Source: Erythrophleum ivorense (taxonomy: Eukaryota > Streptophyta > Magnoliopsida > Fabales > Fabaceae). Taken from it: 64,000 nucleotides of DNA. The position numbers and the translations under genes were made by a program. Below are positions 58,439 through 64,000 of this stretch, piece by piece. Every line of letters starts with the position of its first letter. Within the stretch, counting starts at the first letter, position 1. Location of the stretch: positions 2,170,001-2,234,000 of the forward strand of contig JAIUCV010000089.1 in NCBI GenBank assembly GCA_026724425.1, written 5' to 3'. The notes under the pieces were generated by a model that searched no databases, was not told where the DNA came from, and saw only the letters and a list, made by a program, of their open reading frames with translations.

Positions 58439-60870
58439 TCATTCTCCACTTGATGGCAAATTTGTTAAGAACTGAAATTCCATTGAGGAGATTGAACAGA
58501 CGAAATTGGTTGATTTAGAGTGAGAAAGCCTTGTTGAGGTTGGTAGGATGCCCACTGTGAAAAAAAAAGTATTGCAATATTCTGCACTAAATGCAGCTGG
58601 ATTCGTAAATAATGATATAAATGGTACTCCGACAGATTGCATTGACTGTGGTTGCGGTGTAGAGAAAAATGACTCAATATAAGTGGAGGAAGGCAATGAA
58701 GGTGTATAGTAAGGTGCACAGAAAGATGGATATGGAATGCCAACATCTACGGATGGTGGAAAGGAAGAAGACCCAACATTTCCACCGACAGTCTGTGGTA
58801 AAACAGAAGAAGGACCAACGTCACCACCAGACATAGAAGTTATCGTGTAAGATGATAATGGCATGTTCGTGTGAAATCCCTTAAAGTCTCCACCAGACAT
58901 TGGTTCCCTAGATGGGAGGAACCCATAGCCTCTTTTTCCTGGTCTCGCCTCTGGTTCTGGAGATTTAAATAGATTAGGTGCTGGCGAAACTGGTTAGGAA
59001 ATGAACATATCTTGATGTTCTCCTAAAGCATGTAACATGTTTTGAATATCACTGCTTGCTTTTTGCTTAAAATCCCCATAACTAAGCGTCGGAGGGTCAG
59101 TGATAGTAAGTCTGTATAAGTCCTCCAATATATTAGTCTGTTAAAGAGAAAATCAATTGTTAAAAATAATACGTATATATATTTATTTAAGAATACGTAA
59201 TATGAAGATAAGAATTATATAAAAGTTATACCACAAAATCTTGAGAACCACTAACAAAATGGATCCATCTTCGCGTATGTCACAAATACCAACACATATA
59301 GTTTTATGCGCGATCTAGTGGTCTATTAGTAAGGTCATTCTGTGCCACTACCAAGAGCTACGAATTCCATGTTGTAATGAAAACTACATGCTCTTCGCGC
59401 CAGTCTCCATGAATCTTTCCTCTTAATTGAAGAGTATGTAGCAATCCTATATTAAATGATTTTTCTAGAATATGCTGCATCCTATCGAATTGACAGAGAA
59501 CGTGATTAACGTGATGCTACTCAACTATCCAAAAGCAAAGTATAGGCACAGATGCATGCCATACATCAGACATTGCTAAGCAATACTCCGGAATCAATTG
59601 GACAATCTCAGGTGAGTCATATGGAAGCCAAATGACCTACACAACATAAGATAATTACTCTGAGATATAATTGTAAAACGAAAAACAGATAAGTACTTAA
59701 ATACAAATCTCATCATCCTTAAATACAAATCTCATCATCCTTTATTTGATCTAACAATATTCTACACTGCCGCAAGGCATCTGTTGTCAACCGGGGATAT
59801 TGTAGAAAATCTCGCCACCTGTGAGGAAAGGGTGAACGCACATTAGCTTATCAATCATCGAAAAAATAGCACATCTAAAAAATATATATGCCTATACCTG
59901 AAATCCAGTGGGGGTCGAGTAGGATAAATAGTCATTCAATGTCAGGTTGGGGGGTCTTCATGGAACAACACAGGAAAATCGATCCCATACCCATAAATGA
60001 AGTAAAGTCAGACAACCACCTATGTTAACCTCGTTATAGTAGGTGGCATTACACATTTTTCTATATAGATGGGGCAATACTACTGATCCCCAACTGTATT
60101 GACTAGCTTCTACAAAATCAGCAAATAGCAAAAAATACATTAACATAACTTTATGTCCAATCCTATCTGACATCAAGTATCCCATAATCAAACACAGGAT
60201 GTATGCTCGTGCAAATTGGTGAATAGTATCATCATCTGTATCATCGTACAAGTCATTGAATGTCTGAGTCAACCAGGGAATGCCCAACCTTTGTCCATCC
60301 AATGTCTCAAGAGGTGGTACCACAACAAGCAATCAATTACAAACAATTGATCAATTAAAGTCTATCCGTCCACCTATTGCATTTTTTGTGCAAGGTAAAC
60401 CCAGTTAGATAGCGACGTCTTGCAGTGTGATTGTGCACTCGCCTTTGGTAAGGTGAAATGTATGCGTCTCTAGGTGTCACTACTCAATTAAAGCTAACAC
60501 AAGGGTGGCATTGACGTCAAAATGACCGAGTCATAAAACACCCTAAAAATCAGCCTGTACAAAATATGGGACAATGGCCGGAGGGGGATCGAATATATTA
60601 TCTTGTTGCGCTATTCGTCTTATGCGTAGAATTTTATCATCCTGTGTAATTATATTAGAAAAACTGTCATAAATTTAGCAACTCAACAATAAATAATAAA
60701 GTAAATTTTTTATTCACTCGTCCTTGTCACATAGCTTGGGACACATGGCGAAACTATAAATATAGTAAAGATTCATCCTTTGGTCCAGGATGAACAGCAC
60801 TCTGGTGATGGTTCATAATAGAAACTAAAATCTCAAATATCTGTTAATAGTAACACTAATATGTCAAATT
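58439..60870 (-). pseudogene. plant mobile domain (PMD, MAIN-like) protein, broken
   Basis: Minus strand. It begins near 60830 with NHHQSAVHPGPKDESLLYL, continues through RIRRIA...DPPPAIVPYFVQADF and a TITLQDVAI-like block, then a 124-aa clean stretch at 60332-59958: PPLETLDGQRLGIPWLTQTF, FARAYILCLIMGYLMSD, YSWGSVVLPHLYRKMCNATY and LLHLWVWDRF. These are the hallmark blocks of PMD-C proteins. Weaker readable parts follow (RWRDFLQYPRL; YMCWYL and HTRRWIHF near 59270). A Pro/Ser/Gly-rich tail (58900-58439) ends the protein. Several stops and at least one intron-like gap interrupt it. The domain's molecular role is uncertain; host PMD proteins act in gene silencing and genome stability. Confidence 0.75.
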
Positions 60871-61079
60871 GATGAACAACAAATCATAAGCCAATAATAT
60901 AACCTTAATATGTCAAGTTAATGAACAACAATTCATATATAAGAAAGATATAAGCAAATAGACACTTTCAAACTAATCATTAACAATTCATATGTAATTC
61001 ATACAAATGATCATCGATAATGAATATTTAATTTGTTCCAATAACTATAACTATTCTTGTGGTTGACGAGATGGGCATG

Positions 61080-63565
61080 TGGCACAATTGTGTCCGATCT
61101 GTCTATATAAACCACATCTCTGGTTGTCCCTGGAGCTTTCTTGCCAATCCATCTCATTGTGTATTCGCGAGGATTTCGGTCGACCTTTATCTCGAATCAT
61201 AGAAGGATCAGGGACCAATCGAGGCCCACTTGTGTGAGGCTAATAAATATATCCTCTCATTGGATGAAATTATGTCTTGTAAGCATTTAGAATTGTTTCT
61301 AGCTGAAAAATAACGTGAACAAATTGTAGAAGATCAAGACAAACCTTGGCACATGCAGTAAAGACATGTTGATAGGGATACTTTTGGAGTTAAAACTCGC
61401 CACAATTACATGTTTTGTTCATCAGGTTAACCTTGCAAGTTCGCCCATACTATTTATTGGAGGGATTGTAGGGTTCTTCGACTTCGAATTCTAAAGCCTT
61501 TCTATCAAACGCACAAACTGATAAAGCAGATGCTTTTATAATTTTGACTGAAATCTTCTTGTGGATATCCTCAGAGAATAAGCTGCTTGCTTGTATCTGA
61601 GCAAATGTGGTTTGTTCTCGCTCAACCCAATATTTATTCAACCGATACATTGTTACCTTAACCAAGTCAATAATGGGTAAGAATCTAACATCTTTGAAAA
61701 CACTATTGATACACTTGGCTATATTTGTTGTCATGTGCCCCCAACGACCCCCATCCACGTCATATGCATGTGACCACTTACTTTTCGGTATATCCTCTAT
61801 CCAATTCGCAGCTTTTGAATGCAACTGTCGAATTTGACCCAATTGTTCATCAACCAAATGGCGCTCATTTAGATAGCCGATGTTCATAAATTTATTCTTT
61901 AACCATTTAATCCTGAATGTCATATTCAGATTACTCGTAATATGACGTAAACAAAATATGTGATGTGCATAAGGTGGTTACCACCCATTTTCTGGGTTTG
62001 CGATTGCTGCTAATATTATCGGATGACAATCAGATATCAAACAGATATCTTGCTTGTTCGGTACTACTCGTCGCCTAAGGTTAATAAGAAATTACCCCCA
62101 TGACTCATACGTTTCACCCTCAACGATGGAAATTTGGATAATCGATTTCAAGTGATCAAAAGCATCAATGTAATGCCTAAATATCCAAAATACCTTATAA
62201 AACATAATTATTGTCTCTGTATTTGATGTTGTCTGCGAGCATTTCTTAGTCACAAATTTAAAATATGAGCTTGGATTGAAGTGTTGGATAGCAGATAACC
62301 ATCTCGGGAGAACTGCATACGATCACTCTTAATTCCCAAAAGCAATTGTAATGGCCGTTGTGCCATGTCTTTTTGTAAGACACCGTATATCTAAAGGTGC
62401 TATAAATCCTCTCAATGATATCACGGACCAAAATAAAGAGATTTTTTGTGACCATTGATACAATATTTGATGCTATTATATCAGAGTCTAGTTTCGGATG
62501 ATATTATAATAGTATGGAAGAGACACAAGTGTGTGGGCCCGCACACTTTGTTATCCGCCAATCATTTTCTCCTTCAGATTGACATGCCCTTATCCGCCAA
62601 TTACATATAACACTATACTCTAGACAACAATACTTTACGTACTTCATTAATAACTAATGCACCTTAAATGTGTAGTATGTGAGGACTGAATAAAGCTTTG
62701 CAGCATGACTTAGTTACTGCTTATCAAAAAATCGCATGCCAATATACATCTCTTTGTCATCATTCAGATCGATGACCCCCTCCATGTCAGGTATTTTAAA
62801 TTTACTCACATTGTCATTGCTGATCTGAGATAAAAAAACAAATGCCTTCTCATAATGCAGATTCAATGGAATTACAAGATTCCCTTCAGTATCAATCGCA
62901 GCAATATCATCCTCCCTATATTTATTGGCATTTGGCGGAGCATTATATTCATCCTCCGCCTCAAACTCATTCATTATATCTTCGGTTGCATTTGGGGGAT
63001 TGGAAGGATTGTTATGACACATCTCACCCCTCGATGAACTTGGTTGAGATATATCATTCATGAGTGGCATTGGTTGAGTATTAGAAAGTTGGATCTCAAA
63101 TGGATGAATATTTTTTAGATAAGAGCTAAACAAAGAGATCGATTCATTTGGTCTATTAATCTGACTTGCACATAGATTTGTCAATAGTTTAATCATATCA
63201 GTCTCTTCACCACTTGGACCCACATCATTAGTTGAGATATATGTATATAATTCATGTGCCTCTAATTGAGATGGAAAGTGTCGGTTCGCTTCCCACATAG
63301 TTTGGATATCTGAATCGTTCTCTAATGTACATGGCAAGTACCAAGTTGGATTAAGTGATCGTGGATATCGATACACCAACTCAGATACATACTGTCTTGA
63401 CTGAAGTCGTAATTTTTCTCCAATCATAACTTTTAACTGCTCGAGATTAATGTCAGGGTCAACTCTTAATAATTTTGACTTATCACAAACAAATATGGTT
63501 CATTCGTTGGTGTCAAAAATTCTTTTATTTGCATGAATGCATATGATTTCCTTCCTTCTACTCAT
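61080..63565 (-). pseudogene. MuDR-type MULE transposase, broken, lacking first catalytic Asp
   Basis: The probable ATG is at 63565 (MSRRKEIICIHANKRIF). A Trp-to-TGA stop lies near 63510, then a 237-aa N-terminal region (63427-62714) ending at a stop. The core reads RYTVSYKKTWH (62390), FRHYIDAFDHLKSIIQISIV (62190), EGETYESWG, ISDCHPIILAAIANP (second catalytic Asp, 62025), HHIFCLRHITSNLNMTFR and INSVFKDVRFLPIIDLVK. Where DGTHLYGKYKG and about 20 further residues should stand between SIIQI and VEGET, the sequence runs straight through: an in-frame deletion. The SWIM finger (CNCGEF...HVFTAC, 61410-61350) contains a stop, and the C-terminal zinc knuckle has Tyr for one Cys (CGLYRQIGHNC). It is dead as a transposase. 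Confidence 0.82.
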
Positions 63566-63569
63566 TATC

Positions 63570-64000
63570 AATATTTACTCAATGTCTTTGTGTAAATAAT
63601 AATTAAACACAATATATTAAAATGATCAAAGATAAAAAATATCAAAGATATTACAAAAAACTTCAAACAAACAAAAGTTTCTGTGTAGAATAGAAGCTCT
63701 TAAGAATTTGTACAAATAGAAAAAGTAACTTATCAGTATTTTCTACAAAAATAAAAATATATGAGAAGAAAATAAGAAATAAGAAATATTTTAAAATATA
63801 TTACAAATCTCAACAAGAATACGAAGGCTGATAAAAAAGTTTAAATTTTCAACACATCTAGAATGAGAGATAGTATAAAAACGATCTCAAATTTAAAGAA
63901 CGCAATGCTTGAGAATCTGTTAAAAATTTCAAAAAATAAATAATTAAATTTCTCAAGAGAAAAAATATGAGTATTTGCTAAGCACATGAAAAACAAAAAA
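63570..64000. other. AT-rich flank upstream of MULE transposase
   Basis: No gene recognised. It would hold the promoter and, possibly beyond the window, the terminal repeat of the MULE. Confidence 0.4.

Larger units (their letters stand above)
58300..63565 (-). mobile_element. MuDR-type MULE with plant mobile domain gene
   Basis: On the minus strand a MuDR-like transposase gene (63565-61080) is followed by a plant-mobile-domain (PMD) coding region (about 60870-58440). Both are broken by stops. TIRs were not found in the window; the right one may be beyond 64000. PMD sequences, known from MAIN/MAIL1 and the long form of PP7-type phosphatases, are known to travel with transposons. The extent given is that of the recognisable coding parts. 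Confidence 0.7.

Overview
The window is nuclear DNA from a flowering plant, most likely a eudicot. Plant-specific genes (a growth-regulating factor with a miR396 site, an AS8-type cadmium-induced protein), GT-AG introns, AT-rich intergenic DNA and layers of plant transposons all point that way. Species cannot be fixed from sequence alone.

Host genes: (1) an intronless MYND/SET-domain protein of the ASHR2 type at 17031-18116 (+). (2) A three-exon AS8-like protein at 21336-23035 (+). (3) A three-exon GRF transcription factor at 37014-34100 (-), with QLQ and WRC domains and a miR396 site. (4) A seven-exon MOB1 kinase activator at 43449-48279 (+), 215 aa, all splice junctions resolved. (5) A two-exon TMEM45/DUF716 membrane protein at 51878-50084 (-), convergent with MOB1. 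A sixth host gene, a NudC/BOBBER-like co-chaperone on the minus strand, is dead. Its N-terminal exon (32.2-32.6 kb) and C-terminal exon (25.4-25.6 kb) are separated by a G/C-rich MITE and a 5.9-kb FAR1-type MULE, and a second copy of its last exon lies at 23.7 kb.

Mobile DNA: 1-6.7 kb is a decayed Ty3/gypsy element on the minus strand (integrase to gag, then primer-binding site and LTR), cut by the window edge. 6.67-8.83 kb is a large foldback element. 8.99-16.74 kb is an inverted-repeat element into which a 6.3-kb hAT transposon (9174-15489) inserted, with a perfect 8-bp target duplication; this nest lies just upstream of the SET gene. 25.76-31.62 kb is the FAR1-MULE. 56.1-58.2 kb is half of a foldback related to the first one, with a five-copy 307-bp internal array. 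58.3-63.6 kb is a MuDR-type MULE on the minus strand with a downstream plant-mobile-domain (PMD) gene. Several MITEs are scattered near genes.

Nearly every large element carries premature stops that fit C-to-T (or complementary G-to-A) change at Gln, Arg or Trp codons, as expected from old methylated, silenced transposons. The five host genes have clean frames. The points most worth checking are the PMD-MULE with its deleted first catalytic Asp, the foldback family with its amplified array, the nested hAT insertion, the protein-like segment at 15901-16080 inside the outer inverted-repeat element, and the transposon-split NudC gene.
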